Translations under genes and position numbers: made by a program | Shown: piece by piece, positions 38,325-47,586 of the stretch | How positions within the stretch are numbered: position 1 is the first letter of the stretch | Layout: each line of letters starts with the position of its first letter | Assembly: GCF_015291705.1 (NCBI RefSeq) | Contig: NZ_CP030050.1 | Span: 2,232,001 to 2,296,000, forward strand | DNA length: 64,000 nt | Origin: Bradyrhizobium arachidis | Lineage (GTDB): Bacteria; Pseudomonadota; Alphaproteobacteria; Rhizobiales; Xanthobacteraceae | Reading direction: 5' to 3' | The notes under the pieces: model-generated | The model's database searches: none | What the model saw: the letters and a program-made list of their open reading frames with translations, nothing else | Told to the model about the DNA's origin: nothing

Positions 38325-40207
38325 TGTTTGTAAAGCCGGCAACGGAAGCGGTCCCGGCCAGGACAAAGGATCAGCTGCGATTCATCACGTGTGGCTCGGT
38401 GGACGACGGCAAATCGACGCTGATCGGCCGGTTACTGCACGACAGCAAGATGATCTACCACGATCAGCTCACGGTGCTGAAACGCGACAGCATCAAGCAC
38501 GGTAGCGCCGGAAATGACATCGATTTCGCGTTACTCGTGGACGGGCTCGAGGCCGAACGGGAGCAGGGCATCACGATCGACGTCGCCTACCGCTTCTTCA
38601 CGACGCCGCGGCGCTCCTTTATGGTGGCCGACGCTCCCGGCCACGAGCAGTATACCCGCAATATGGCTACCGGCGCCTCCCATGCCCAGCTCGCCATCAT
38701 CCTGATCGATGCCCGCAAAGGCGTGATGGTTCAGACCCGCCGCCACTCCTTTATCTGTTCGCTGCTCGGTATTCGTCATGTCGTCCTGGCAGTGAACAAG
38801 ATCGATCTTGTCGCATACAACAAAGAGTGCTTCGATCGGATCGCCCGTGACTATCTGGCCTTTGCCGCCGATCTCGGCTTCACCTCGATCGTTCCGGTCC
38901 CGATCTCGGCCCGCTACGGCGACAACGTTGTGGGTCGCTCCGCTCATGCCAACTGGTACGATGGTCCCTGCCTGCTCGAGTATTTGGAGAGCATTGATAT
39001 CCCGTCCGGCACCGCAGGCCAGGCTTTCCGCTTTCCGGTCCAATGGGTGAACCGCCCAAACCCGGATTTTCGGGGCTATGCCGGGACGGTGGCTTCCGGG
39101 AGGATCTCGGCAGGAGACGAGATCGTTGTCGCCGCGTCGGGACGGACCACGCGCATCAAGCGGATCGTGACCCACGATGGCGACCTTGTCGGCGCCGAAG
39201 CCGGCGATGCGGTTACCATTACACTGGAAGAAGAAATCGATATCGGCCGTGGCGACATTCTGTCGCGGCCGGACGACCGACCGAAGGTCGCCGACCAGTT
39301 CGCCGCTTATGTGATCTGGATGGACAACGAGCCGCTCGCTCCCGGACGCAATTACGTCCTGCGGATTGGATCGCAGACGATTATCGGCAGCATTACCGCA
39401 ATTAGACATCGGATCGACGTCAACACTTGTGAGCATCTGGCCGCCGGGATGCTTTCCCTAAACGAGATCGGCTTCTGCGATGTTGCGACCGCAATGCCCG
39501 CAGTATTCGATCCTTACGAGCTCAATCGAAAGACCGGATCATTTATCTTCATCGATCGTTACACGAATCGTACGGTCGGGGCCGGCATGATCGCCTTTCC
39601 GGTACGGCGGGACACCAATATAGTTAGGCAAGCGCTATCCGTGGACAGGAGGGAGCGCGCCGCGCTCAAGAATCAGAAGCCTTGCGTCATCTGGTTCACT
39701 GGCCTGTCTGGCGCGGGAAAGACGACGATTGCCAACCTGGTTGATCAAAAGCTGTGTGGCATGTCGCGGCATACTATGCTGCTGGATGGCGACAACCTCC
39801 GGCACGGTTTAAACGCGGACCTCGGCTTCTCGGAGACGGACCGCGTGGAGAACATTCGGCGCGTCGGTGAAGTTGCCAAGTTGATGGCGGACAGCGGCTT
39901 GATCGTGATCTGCTCCTTCATCTCGCCCTCTAGGGCCGAACGGGACAGGGTGCGCGGCCTGGTTGGCAAGGATGAGTTCATAGAAGTCTTCGTCGATACG
40001 CCGATCGAGGAATGCGCTCGGCGAGATCCAAAAGGCCTATATTCAAAAGTGAAATCCGGCCAGATCAAGAACTTCACCGGGATCGATTCGTGCTACGAAG
40101 CACCAACAACACCGGAGATTCATCTGAGGACCATGGAGCAGACCCTAGAGCATTCAGCGGAAGCGGTGGTGGATGTCTTGATGGCGCGCTCAATTCTTAA
40201 TGGTTAG
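38324..40207 (+). CDS. nodQ: bifunctional sulfate adenylyltransferase subunit 1 / APS kinase (CysNC/NodQ)
   Basis: Encodes a 627-residue fusion. The N-terminal GTPase half (CysN) has GSVDDGKS at 24-31, DAPGHEQYTRNM and NKID; the C-terminal APS kinase (CysC) has the P-loop GLSGAGKTT at 460-468 and LDGDNLRHGLNADLGFS. Together with NodP it converts sulfate to PAPS for sulfotransferases. NodQ proteins have exactly this fusion. The ATG at 38324 overlaps the nodP stop, with AGAGGGAAGG upstream; a TTG one codon earlier is less likely. Both domains look catalytically intact. Confidence 0.94.
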   Translation: MFVKPATEAVPARTKDQLRFITCGSVDDGKSTLIGRLLHDSKMIYHDQLTVLKRDSIKHGSAGNDIDFALLVDGLEAEREQGITIDVAYRFFTTPRRSFMVADAPGHEQYTRNMATGASHAQLAIILIDARKGVMVQTRRHSFICSLLGIRHVVLAVNKIDLVAYNKECFDRIARDYLAFAADLGFTSIVPVPISARYGDNVVGRSAHANWYDGPCLLEYLESIDIPSGTAGQAFRFPVQWVNRPNPDFRGYAGTVASGRISAGDEIVVAASGRTTRIKRIVTHDGDLVGAEAGDAVTITLEEEIDIGRGDILSRPDDRPKVADQFAAYVIWMDNEPLAPGRNYVLRIGSQTIIGSITAIRHRIDVNTCEHLAAGMLSLNEIGFCDVATAMPAVFDPYELNRKTGSFIFIDRYTNRTVGAGMIAFPVRRDTNIVRQALSVDRRERAALKNQKPCVIWFTGLSGAGKTTIANLVDQKLCGMSRHTMLLDGDNLRHGLNADLGFSETDRVENIRRVGEVAKLMADSGLIVICSFISPSRAERDRVRGLVGKDEFIEVFVDTPIEECARRDPKGLYSKVKSGQIKNFTGIDSCYEAPTTPEIHLRTMEQTLEHSAEAVVDVLMARSILNG

Positions 40208-40332
40208 ATGTCCCTCGCATCGCACCATCGAACATCCTGCGGGCCCGGCCAAAGACGATTCGGCTCGGGCTGGCCCGCGATCGGACTTTTCGCTCCAAAG
40301 GAACAAAATTGTCGCATCTACTCCTCGAGTGC

Positions 40333-40490
40333 CCGCTTCCGGTTACGTGCTCGAAGTGACGGGCAATTCGAGACCGAGTACGCGAGCAGAGATTGAGCAT
40401 GGGGCGGGAGCGGAGGAGATCAAGAAGTGCCTTCCATGCTCCAGATGAGAATCTACGACGATGACAAAGGCCAGAGAGGAATTCCGACTC
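40333..40490 (+). pseudogene. broken paralogue of the small gene at 14615
   Basis: Three frames hold pieces matching that protein in order: SGYVLEV, DGQFETEYASRD, then AGAEEIKK and MLQMRIYDDDKGQR. At least three frameshifts are needed to join them. The order and spacing of the pieces leave little doubt that this is a decayed paralogue. Confidence 0.6.
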
Positions 40491-42171
40491 CCAGTCGGTT
40501 GAGTTTCGCTTAGCGTTTCTTCCTATGCGTGCGGCCAGCGACGCCGCGCTCCCATTTGGCCAAGCCAGGCAGCGTCTCGGCCGGCTTCGATCTTTCGCGC
40601 GGCAGTATGAGGGTGGGGCCCCGGTTTTCTGAGCCTGGCCGCATCCAGCGAGCGGGCGCTTGCTTGAGTATATTGAATCCGAACTTAGCCGTCGACCCCG
40701 ACTCTCTCCTGTCGCGACCTGCCAGCTTTCGGGAAGCTTGCTTCCTTTTGGCCCGCCGCTCGTCGACCGATGCGGCCCGCGTACGCGCCGCGCCTTCGCA
40801 TCGCAAGACAAAGCAGCCGCGATCCTTAGCCATCCTGCCATGAGGCCGGCGATGGGCGCGGCCGAAAAGGCAAGGAAGTTCATCCATGACAAGCGACAAG
40901 GACGATGTCTTGATGATCCGCTCTGGTCCACCGTCAACCTGTTCGACCGCGCGGTACACCGCGAACGCAAGCTCGCCATCAACGAGCAGGCGCTGCAGAG
41001 GAGCCAACGCGAGCAGGACGGCTCGGAGGTGCGATCCGTCCAACCAGATCGCCTCGATGCTGCCAGCCTAGCGACTGCCCGCAGAGAGGGACACGTGCCA
41101 TCACCTGGAGTCGGCTCGACGTAGTCCTAAGCAGGACGACATGTTCTGCTTCACGGCGACTCGCCGAAAGGTTTCGAACTGATCTGCTAAACGGCCAGCG
41201 ATCCAAGGCCCCAAATTGTCTTCAAGCCGGACTCGACGAAGGCCGCTCCATTGAAGCGCAACGACGTGATACCGGCAGTCATGTGCGAGGAGCGCGTACA
41301 TTTTCCAGGCACCAGCATCCAGGAGGATCTCGCCTGCACGGGGAGAAGCTCGGTACCTCCATCTGGGGGTATGACAGGATCGTACCTGAACGGAAGATTG
41401 GGCCATCACTTACCTGCAGGTACCGCGCTTGCAGGCGGAATGCCGACGGTCCTGATGTCGAACTCTCACTGTAGCTCGCTGTGAATCCCCGCACTCTGCT
41501 GCCTACGTCGGCTTGTCGCCGCCAGATGGGAGTACGTCAGGAAAAATTCACGCGAGAAAATCCCGCGAGAGGGTTGAAACGCCCCTAACGTCAAGTTGTA
41601 CGATCTCGAAATGGACGACGACGGCCACCGGCGTCACAAACCCTCCAACGAGCGACGGAGTGCGAATGCACCAAGTCTTGAGCCCATGCATCAGACTCCC
41701 GCTGCGAACGACGATGATCAAGTGTGCCATGCCTTGATCTTCATCCGGGCGCGATGATCCGACTGCATCGTTTTCTAACGTCAAGTTTGCCTGAATGGCG
41801 CAGGTTCACACGTAAGTCGGTCGGCCAACCTGCCGCTTCGTGACGCAAGAAGGCAGCCGCGCTCAAATCTGCGCATGCGTGACGGCTGGATAAGAGCGCG
41901 CGTCGGCGCCAATTGCGTTTCGAGGGCGTGGGCGCGGAGCCAAATTCTTGGAGGTTTGAATGGTTATCGGTGAGGAGAGCTTTGCAAAGATCGCCGTGCA
42001 TCTGTGATGAGATATGGAGGTTTGTCATGCGGCAGGCTTTTCGGAGGCCGATCCGAAACGCGGCCGCGATCTATGGCGTTTGACCGAAGAAGTCGACGCT
42101 CGCCACAGGGTCTCCCTGGTGGGCGGGCATACTCCAGATCCATTGACCAATACAACTTGAGGAGGAATGGT
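40491..42171. other. gene-free region upstream of the rtx operon
   Basis: About 1.7 kb with overlapping frames on both strands and no recognisable family. A 13-base direct repeat CTAACGTCAAGTT occurs at 41585-41597 and 41775-41787. No clear sigma-54 site, nod box or tts box was found near rtxA. Confidence 0.4.
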
Positions 42172-44649
42172 TTGACAAGACAGCGCTCTTTGCTGACGCC
42201 TGGTCCATTGTCGTTATCGCTGGCAGTCAAAAGCCGGATGCTGCTTGATCTCGCGTCGCGCGATTGCGAGTTCAAGGAAGTGACCGCCTGCATGAGGCGG
42301 CTGATGCTCAGCTTGCTGGGAGACGCTGAAGACTATTCGGTGGTGCCTATTCAGGGAGGCGGCTCTTTTGCAATGGAAGCCGCTCTCTCTTCATTTGTGT
42401 CCCGAGCGGACAGGCCGCTCGTTTGCATAAACGGCATCTATGGCGAGCGCATTTTGCAGATTTTGCGGCTGTGGGGCGTCGAAGCACTGAGGCTTGTCAA
42501 GCGAGCGACCGATCCTTTGGATCCGCAAGAAATTGGCGAGCATCTGAGCCGAAATCCTGGCGTTACGCACCTGTGTTTCGTGCATTGTGAGACGACAACC
42601 GGAATCGTCAATCCGCTGGACGCGATCGTGGAGGAGGCGAGGCGACGTGGCGTAAAGACCATTATCGATGGGATGAGTTCTTTCGGCGCCCTTAATATTG
42701 ATCTGCGCCAGAGTGGACCTGACGTCCTGGTCACCTCGAGCAACAAGTGCATAGAGGGGCCGCCGGGAGTAGCGTTTGTCATCGCGTCTCGCGAGCTGCT
42801 GGAGAATGCGGTTCAAGAACCGAGGTCGTTTGTGCTCGACGTGAGAGATCAATGGCTCTCGCTCGAGTGCACGGGTGAATGGCGATCGACCCCTCCCACA
42901 CACATCGTTCAGGCAACGACCAGGGCCCTGGAGATTCTACACGAGGAGGGCATTGATGCCAGGCGCTGCAGGTATGAGAAGGTCAGGGGCGATCTCGTCA
43001 AAGAACTCGAAGGTGTGGTGTCTCCGCTGCTGTCCACGGAGTTGCAGTCGCCGGTCTGCGTCGCGTTCAGTGCGCCATCCGGAATCGTGGACCAAGCAGG
43101 ATTCGATGGGCTGTATCGCCACTTGGCGGCCCACAACCTTTACATCTACTCGAAGCTGCATGTTGCGACGCGCAGCTTCCGCGTCGGTTGTATTGGGGAA
43201 ATCCAATCCAGCTGGATCGAGCAGTTAGGCTGCGCTTTTCGTACATATTTCCGGTCCGGTCAGGCTCGGTCAGCGGCGCCGATGTCGGTCCAAGAGTCGT
43301 GCGGGGCTCGCGTAACGATGCCGGCGCGAGCGGCTGGGGACCGGCAACTGCCGTTTTCGGCCGAGACTGCTGTTCTGCATGCGGGCTATCGGCGGGACGT
43401 AGCAACGAAAGCCGTCGCAGTGCCGATTTACCAGAATACGGCTTATGAACTCGATGGCGATCTAAACCACATTGCCGACGTCTACAATGTCAAGGCCGAT
43501 GGGTTCACCTACACAAGGATTATCAATCCAACGACGCGCGCGCTGGAAAGGCGCTACGCCGCCGTCGATATGGGAAAGGACGCGCTCGCCGTTGCGTCAG
43601 GTCAAGCAGCGACGTTCCTTGCTATCGTCAACCTGTCAAGTGGCGAAGTGGGAGACAATGTCGTCGCCTCTCCGTATCTATATGGCAATACCTGGAACCT
43701 GCTTCACAACACCTTAAAGCGTCTTGGGATCAGCGTGAGGACGGCCGATCCTCGAAGGCCAGAGACGTTTGAACGTGCCATTGATGATCGCACGATATGC
43801 CTGTTCGGAGAGGTGATTTCGAATCCTTGTCTGATTCCGCTCCCCGTCAAACAGCTGGCCGAGATCGGCCGAAAGTACGGCGTGCCTTTGGTCGTAGACA
43901 ATACGACGACGCCACTGGTATGCCGGCCGTCGGATCTCGGCGCTGCCATTACGACGTACTCCGCAACGAAATATATATGCGGCCACGGCACGACGCTCGG
44001 TGGACTGATCGTTGACAACGGCGAGTTTAGCTACCGGGGAGCCTCTCGCTTTCCCTTGTTCAACCGTCCCGACGATGCGCATGGCGGAATTGTTTGGCAT
44101 AACGCGGTGCGCGATGTCGACGATCTAGGAAAGAGCGAGTTTCTTCTCAAGGCTCGCATGACATGGTTGCGCGATACCGGCGCGGCCATCGCTCCGTTTG
44201 CGAGCTTTCAACTGATACAAGGGCTTGAAACGCTGCCACTTCGCATGAAGCAGCACTGCGCGAATGCCAGGATCGTGGCCGACCTTCTCAAGAAGCATCC
44301 AAAAGTACGCCGTGTCTTCTACCCGGGGCTCTTTGAAGGCGCCGATCGGGAAATCGTCGAACAGACACTGAGTGCTGCATACGGCCACGGGGCGATGGTC
44401 ATGTTCGAAGTGGAGGACGAGCAAGCCGGGCGCAAGTTCATCCAGAACGTCGACTTGATGTATCACGTTTCGAATGTAGGCGATGCCCGCACGCTGGTGA
44501 CCCATCCTGTCTCGACGACCCACACCACCGTCCCGCGGGAAAAGCGCGAAGCCGCCGGCATATTTGGCGGCTCGATCCGGCTTTGCGTCGGCATCGAAGA
44601 TGTCAACGACATCCTGCGCGATCTGGACAAGGCGCTTTCCGCAATCTGA
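42172..44649 (+). CDS. rtxA: dihydrorhizobitoxine synthase, two-domain PLP enzyme
   Basis: Encodes an 825-residue fusion that makes dihydrorhizobitoxine. The N-terminal domain (about 1-380) is a serine:pyruvate-type aminotransferase with the PLP lysine Lys192 (TSSNKCIEGPPG), thought to form serinol; the C-terminal domain (about 400-825) is an O-acetylhomoserine sulfhydrylase-like enzyme with PLP lysine Lys600 (YSATKYICGHGTT), thought to join serinol to the homoserine unit. The start is taken as a TTG preceded by GAGGAGG; the frame stays open to 42004, but that part is not homologous. First gene of the rtx operon. This arrangement is characteristic of B. elkanii RtxA. Confidence 0.93.
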   Translation: MTRQRSLLTPGPLSLSLAVKSRMLLDLASRDCEFKEVTACMRRLMLSLLGDAEDYSVVPIQGGGSFAMEAALSSFVSRADRPLVCINGIYGERILQILRLWGVEALRLVKRATDPLDPQEIGEHLSRNPGVTHLCFVHCETTTGIVNPLDAIVEEARRRGVKTIIDGMSSFGALNIDLRQSGPDVLVTSSNKCIEGPPGVAFVIASRELLENAVQEPRSFVLDVRDQWLSLECTGEWRSTPPTHIVQATTRALEILHEEGIDARRCRYEKVRGDLVKELEGVVSPLLSTELQSPVCVAFSAPSGIVDQAGFDGLYRHLAAHNLYIYSKLHVATRSFRVGCIGEIQSSWIEQLGCAFRTYFRSGQARSAAPMSVQESCGARVTMPARAAGDRQLPFSAETAVLHAGYRRDVATKAVAVPIYQNTAYELDGDLNHIADVYNVKADGFTYTRIINPTTRALERRYAAVDMGKDALAVASGQAATFLAIVNLSSGEVGDNVVASPYLYGNTWNLLHNTLKRLGISVRTADPRRPETFERAIDDRTICLFGEVISNPCLIPLPVKQLAEIGRKYGVPLVVDNTTTPLVCRPSDLGAAITTYSATKYICGHGTTLGGLIVDNGEFSYRGASRFPLFNRPDDAHGGIVWHNAVRDVDDLGKSEFLLKARMTWLRDTGAAIAPFASFQLIQGLETLPLRMKQHCANARIVADLLKKHPKVRRVFYPGLFEGADREIVEQTLSAAYGHGAMVMFEVEDEQAGRKFIQNVDLMYHVSNVGDARTLVTHPVSTTHTTVPREKREAAGIFGGSIRLCVGIEDVNDILRDLDKALSAI

Positions 44650-44680
44650 CAACCTGCAAGGCGATCAGGAGGAGGTTCTC

Positions 44681-45739
44681 ATGAATCAGGCAGACGCTTG
44701 GAAATTGAGGTCATCACGTTATGAGGCCGTTCAATTCAGCCGAGAGATCAATAGGCAGCTCTCTGAGCTGAGGCCCGACAACATAACGGGAGCCGCGTAT
44801 ATTGCCAAAGATTACGCTATCATCACTGCGTGCACGCTCGCGACTGTGTGGGTCTCATGGTGGCTCTACCCGCTGGCCGTCCTTCTAATTGGTGCCTATC
44901 AGCGCGGATTGACAACCATCGCTCATGATGCGGCTCACCGCACGCTCGCGAAGAACACGACCTGGAACTACGTCCTGGGCATTCTGTTCGCTTCCTATCC
45001 CTTGTTCCAGCGCCACTGGGCCTACCGGATTTCGCACGTCTATTTGCATCACCCCTATCTTGGAGACCCGGACAAGGACCCCGACCTGAAGTTCTTCCTG
45101 GCCAGCGGCGTTTACGAGGTGCAGCCTCCGGAGCGGTACGCTTTCAACATGATCTGGAAGCCGATCTTCGGCGGCGCGACAGTGGCATATCTGAAGTACC
45201 TTTGGACGAATCGATTTTCGGTCACAGATGTCGAGGATCAGAGCCGCTCAGCCATACTTGTCGACAAGTATGGCTTCTATCTCTTCTGGATCAGCATCCT
45301 GGCCGGGTCATATGCTGTTGGGCCGCTCCATATCGTCGTCCTGTTCTGGATCGTGCCCTATCTCACCACGTTTCAGGTCCTCGGATGGTTCATCGAGCTC
45401 GCTGAGCACTCACCTATGTGCGAAACCGAGACGCAGAACGTCTATCTCACCCGGAATCGGAAAGGAAATTTCCTCGAGCGGGCCATCCTCGGGCAGAATT
45501 TGGATGAGTACCACCTTGAGCATCACCTTTCGCCGGGTATCCCGTTTTGGTTGCTGCGCAAAGCTCAAAAAATCCGAATGCAGGATCCGAACTATGCGAA
45601 GGTTGCAGCGACCTGGGGCGGGCTCTTTGTCAAGGGGCCTCAGGGTCAACCTAGTGTCATAGCTCAGTTGAAGGAGCGAAATCGACGCTTGTATGAGCAG
45701 TCCGTTGCCGAGATTCGCGCGCGAGGGCAGGTTGCGTGA
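44681..45739 (+). CDS. rtxC: dihydrorhizobitoxine desaturase
   Basis: Encodes a 352-residue membrane desaturase that introduces the trans double bond converting dihydrorhizobitoxine into rhizobitoxine. It has the three histidine boxes of fatty-acid-desaturase-type di-iron enzymes: HDAAHR (82-87), HVYLHH (119-124) and HLEHH (278-282), with hydrophobic segments around residues 45-75 and 200-235. The start has AGGAGG at ideal spacing, 31 bases after rtxA. Its stop overlaps the next gene (GTGA). All residues expected for activity are present, so the toxin is probably fully made. Confidence 0.93.
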   Translation: MNQADAWKLRSSRYEAVQFSREINRQLSELRPDNITGAAYIAKDYAIITACTLATVWVSWWLYPLAVLLIGAYQRGLTTIAHDAAHRTLAKNTTWNYVLGILFASYPLFQRHWAYRISHVYLHHPYLGDPDKDPDLKFFLASGVYEVQPPERYAFNMIWKPIFGGATVAYLKYLWTNRFSVTDVEDQSRSAILVDKYGFYLFWISILAGSYAVGPLHIVVLFWIVPYLTTFQVLGWFIELAEHSPMCETETQNVYLTRNRKGNFLERAILGQNLDEYHLEHHLSPGIPFWLLRKAQKIRMQDPNYAKVAATWGGLFVKGPQGQPSVIAQLKERNRRLYEQSVAEIRARGQVA

Positions 45740-46554
45740 CGTTGCTAGGGCCGGAGAGCACCCGAGCCGTGGTCGGCGTCACTTCGAACCGTCTTCTGGT
45801 CGATGGTGTGCATCGCGACTGGTTGCGGCGCAAGTACTTGCAGGCACTTCATCGTCATGCGGGAGTGGCTTGCGTCATATTGCCGACGGTGGACGCCGAA
45901 GATGCGAGGGAGGAGGTCGCCACGGCGATCATGCGCCGGCTCGACGGCTTGGTGTTGACAGGTGATGAATCGAACATCGACCCCGCCGTCCTGAGAGCGC
46001 CTGCGTCCTTGGCGGAGGACGACCGGCAAGACGTTGAGGTTGGGATCCTTGACCGTCCGCGGGACAGGCTCTCTGCCGTAACTATAGAGAGCGCCATCGC
46101 GCTCGGAATGCCAATTCTGGGCATCTGCCGTGGGCTTCAGGAACTCAACGTCTATTTCGGCGGCACGCTTCGCTCATCGCTTGCGGAGTGGAGGCCGGAA
46201 AGTGGCGCGATGCATGCCGAGAAGCCAGATCGTTCAAGAGACCGTCAGTACGACGCCGCGCACAGCGTCAGCATATGTTCCGATGGCGCGCTCTTTCCTA
46301 TCGCGCGGGCGATCGAAGCGCAAGTCAACTCGCTGCACAATCAAGGCATCGAGGCGCTTGCGCCGGCGCTGAGGCGGGAGGCGTGGGCGGCTGACGGCTT
46401 AGTCGAGGCGGCTTCGGTGATTGGCGCCCCGACCCTGCAAATCGGTGTGCAATGGCACCCCGAATGGCACGTCTCAACCGATCTCCTCAGCAAGCAACTG
46501 TTCAAGGCATTTGGAGAGGCGTGTGTTGGATACTACCGAACGAAAAAGAACTAG
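45736..46554 (+). CDS. rtxD: class I glutamine amidotransferase-like (peptidase C26) hydrolase
   Basis: Encodes a 272-residue protein of the gamma-glutamyl-GABA hydrolase (PuuD-like) family. The catalytic cysteine is Cys131 in GICRGLQELN and the histidine-glutamate pair is HPEW (His241). It starts at GTG overlapping the rtxC stop by four bases. In the puu pathway the same kind of enzyme removes a gamma-glutamyl group added by a glutamine-synthetase-like ligase; the operon also encodes such a ligase (rtxG), so a glutamylated intermediate or export form of rhizobitoxine or serinol, later trimmed by this enzyme, is a reasonable inference. The letter D is assigned by position in the rtxACDEFG order. 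Confidence 0.8.
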   Translation: MTLLGPESTRAVVGVTSNRLLVDGVHRDWLRRKYLQALHRHAGVACVILPTVDAEDAREEVATAIMRRLDGLVLTGDESNIDPAVLRAPASLAEDDRQDVEVGILDRPRDRLSAVTIESAIALGMPILGICRGLQELNVYFGGTLRSSLAEWRPESGAMHAEKPDRSRDRQYDAAHSVSICSDGALFPIARAIEAQVNSLHNQGIEALAPALRREAWAADGLVEAASVIGAPTLQIGVQWHPEWHVSTDLLSKQLFKAFGEACVGYYRTKKN

Positions 46555-46563
46555 AGGCGGATT

Positions 46564-47586
46564 GTGACATTTCGAACCAAACGTGGTCCGTGCACGTCGA
46601 AAGGACATTTCCTCGGAGCCAACGCACGCGTCGGGTCCTGCGAGGGCCGTGCGTCGCCTCGCGGGCACAGGAAGACTGGACGATTGGCGAATCGCTTCGC
46701 TCTGGGAGTTTTCTTTGTGGCGCTTTACGTCGTCCTGAGCGCGGCAGGCGAGGTTTATGCGGCGTCGTATTTTCAGCAAGCGGATGTGTTCGTCGCGCTC
46801 CTGCTGTCCTTCGCTGTGGTTTGTCTGATGTTCAATCTCCTGGCTCGCCACGGGGGAGGCGGGGCAACGGTGACGAAATGGTCGCTCCTAGTCTTTGTCG
46901 CGCTCAATGTCGTGACAGCAATCAGCTGGATCGGCTTATTTATCGGATTGAAATACGCAGAACCCGCGATCGTCGTCGCCTTCATGGTGGCGCTGGGGCC
47001 CACCGCAACAGCGTGGTTGAATGCACTGATCAGGCGCCAGGGTGCCCCTCCAGCAGCCGATATTGTCGTGAGCGTCACGATCGCAACGATCGGAACTTAC
47101 ATGATTTGGATCTCGGCCAGCGGCAACGCAGGCGTGGAGTGGGGGGCTCGATCGTCCTTTGGCATCGTCTTGGCCATCGTGGCCGGCCTATCGCTGGCCC
47201 TTACAAATATACTTGTCAAACTGCTCTTCGATCGTGGGTTTTCCGGCCGACAAGTCCTGGCGCATCGATTTTATGGAACGATTCTCTTGCTGCTGGGACT
47301 AGTCGATCATTCATCTATCTTGCCTGAGATCTCGCAGCATTGGTTTGCGATCGTCGCAATTGGGCTGTCGACGATCCTTATTCCTTTGCTCTTGATCCAG
47401 CAGGGCATTCGGCACGTAGAGCCCTTCACCGTCAACATGGTCCTGTCCACCGCCCCTATCATCACCTTCCTGTTCCAGTACTTCGATTCTCGCATCGTGC
47501 CTTCGTCACACACGTTCGTTGGAAATGTTCTCATTACGGCTGTTGCTGTCGGCAACATCTACTTGCAGTATCGGAGATCCGCATGA
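46564..47586 (+). CDS. rtxE: EamA/DMT-family transporter
   Basis: Encodes a 340-residue inner-membrane protein with about ten hydrophobic helices (for example FALGVFFVALYVVLSAAGEV, LLLSFAVVCLMFNLLA, IVVAFMVALGPTATAWLNAL) typical of drug/metabolite transporters with two EamA halves. The first 43 residues are hydrophilic and basic, so the true start may lie further in; a GTG at 46564 with AGAGGCGG is used here. It probably exports rhizobitoxine or an intermediate. Its stop overlaps the next start (ATGA). The letter is assigned by position. Confidence 0.8.
   Translation: MTFRTKRGPCTSKGHFLGANARVGSCEGRASPRGHRKTGRLANRFALGVFFVALYVVLSAAGEVYAASYFQQADVFVALLLSFAVVCLMFNLLARHGGGGATVTKWSLLVFVALNVVTAISWIGLFIGLKYAEPAIVVAFMVALGPTATAWLNALIRRQGAPPAADIVVSVTIATIGTYMIWISASGNAGVEWGARSSFGIVLAIVAGLSLALTNILVKLLFDRGFSGRQVLAHRFYGTILLLLGLVDHSSILPEISQHWFAIVAIGLSTILIPLLLIQQGIRHVEPFTVNMVLSTAPIITFLFQYFDSRIVPSSHTFVGNVLITAVAVGNIYLQYRRSA

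Noticed and set aside
38531..39436. 301-codon minus frame inside nodQ
   Set aside because: Antisense shadow of nodQ.
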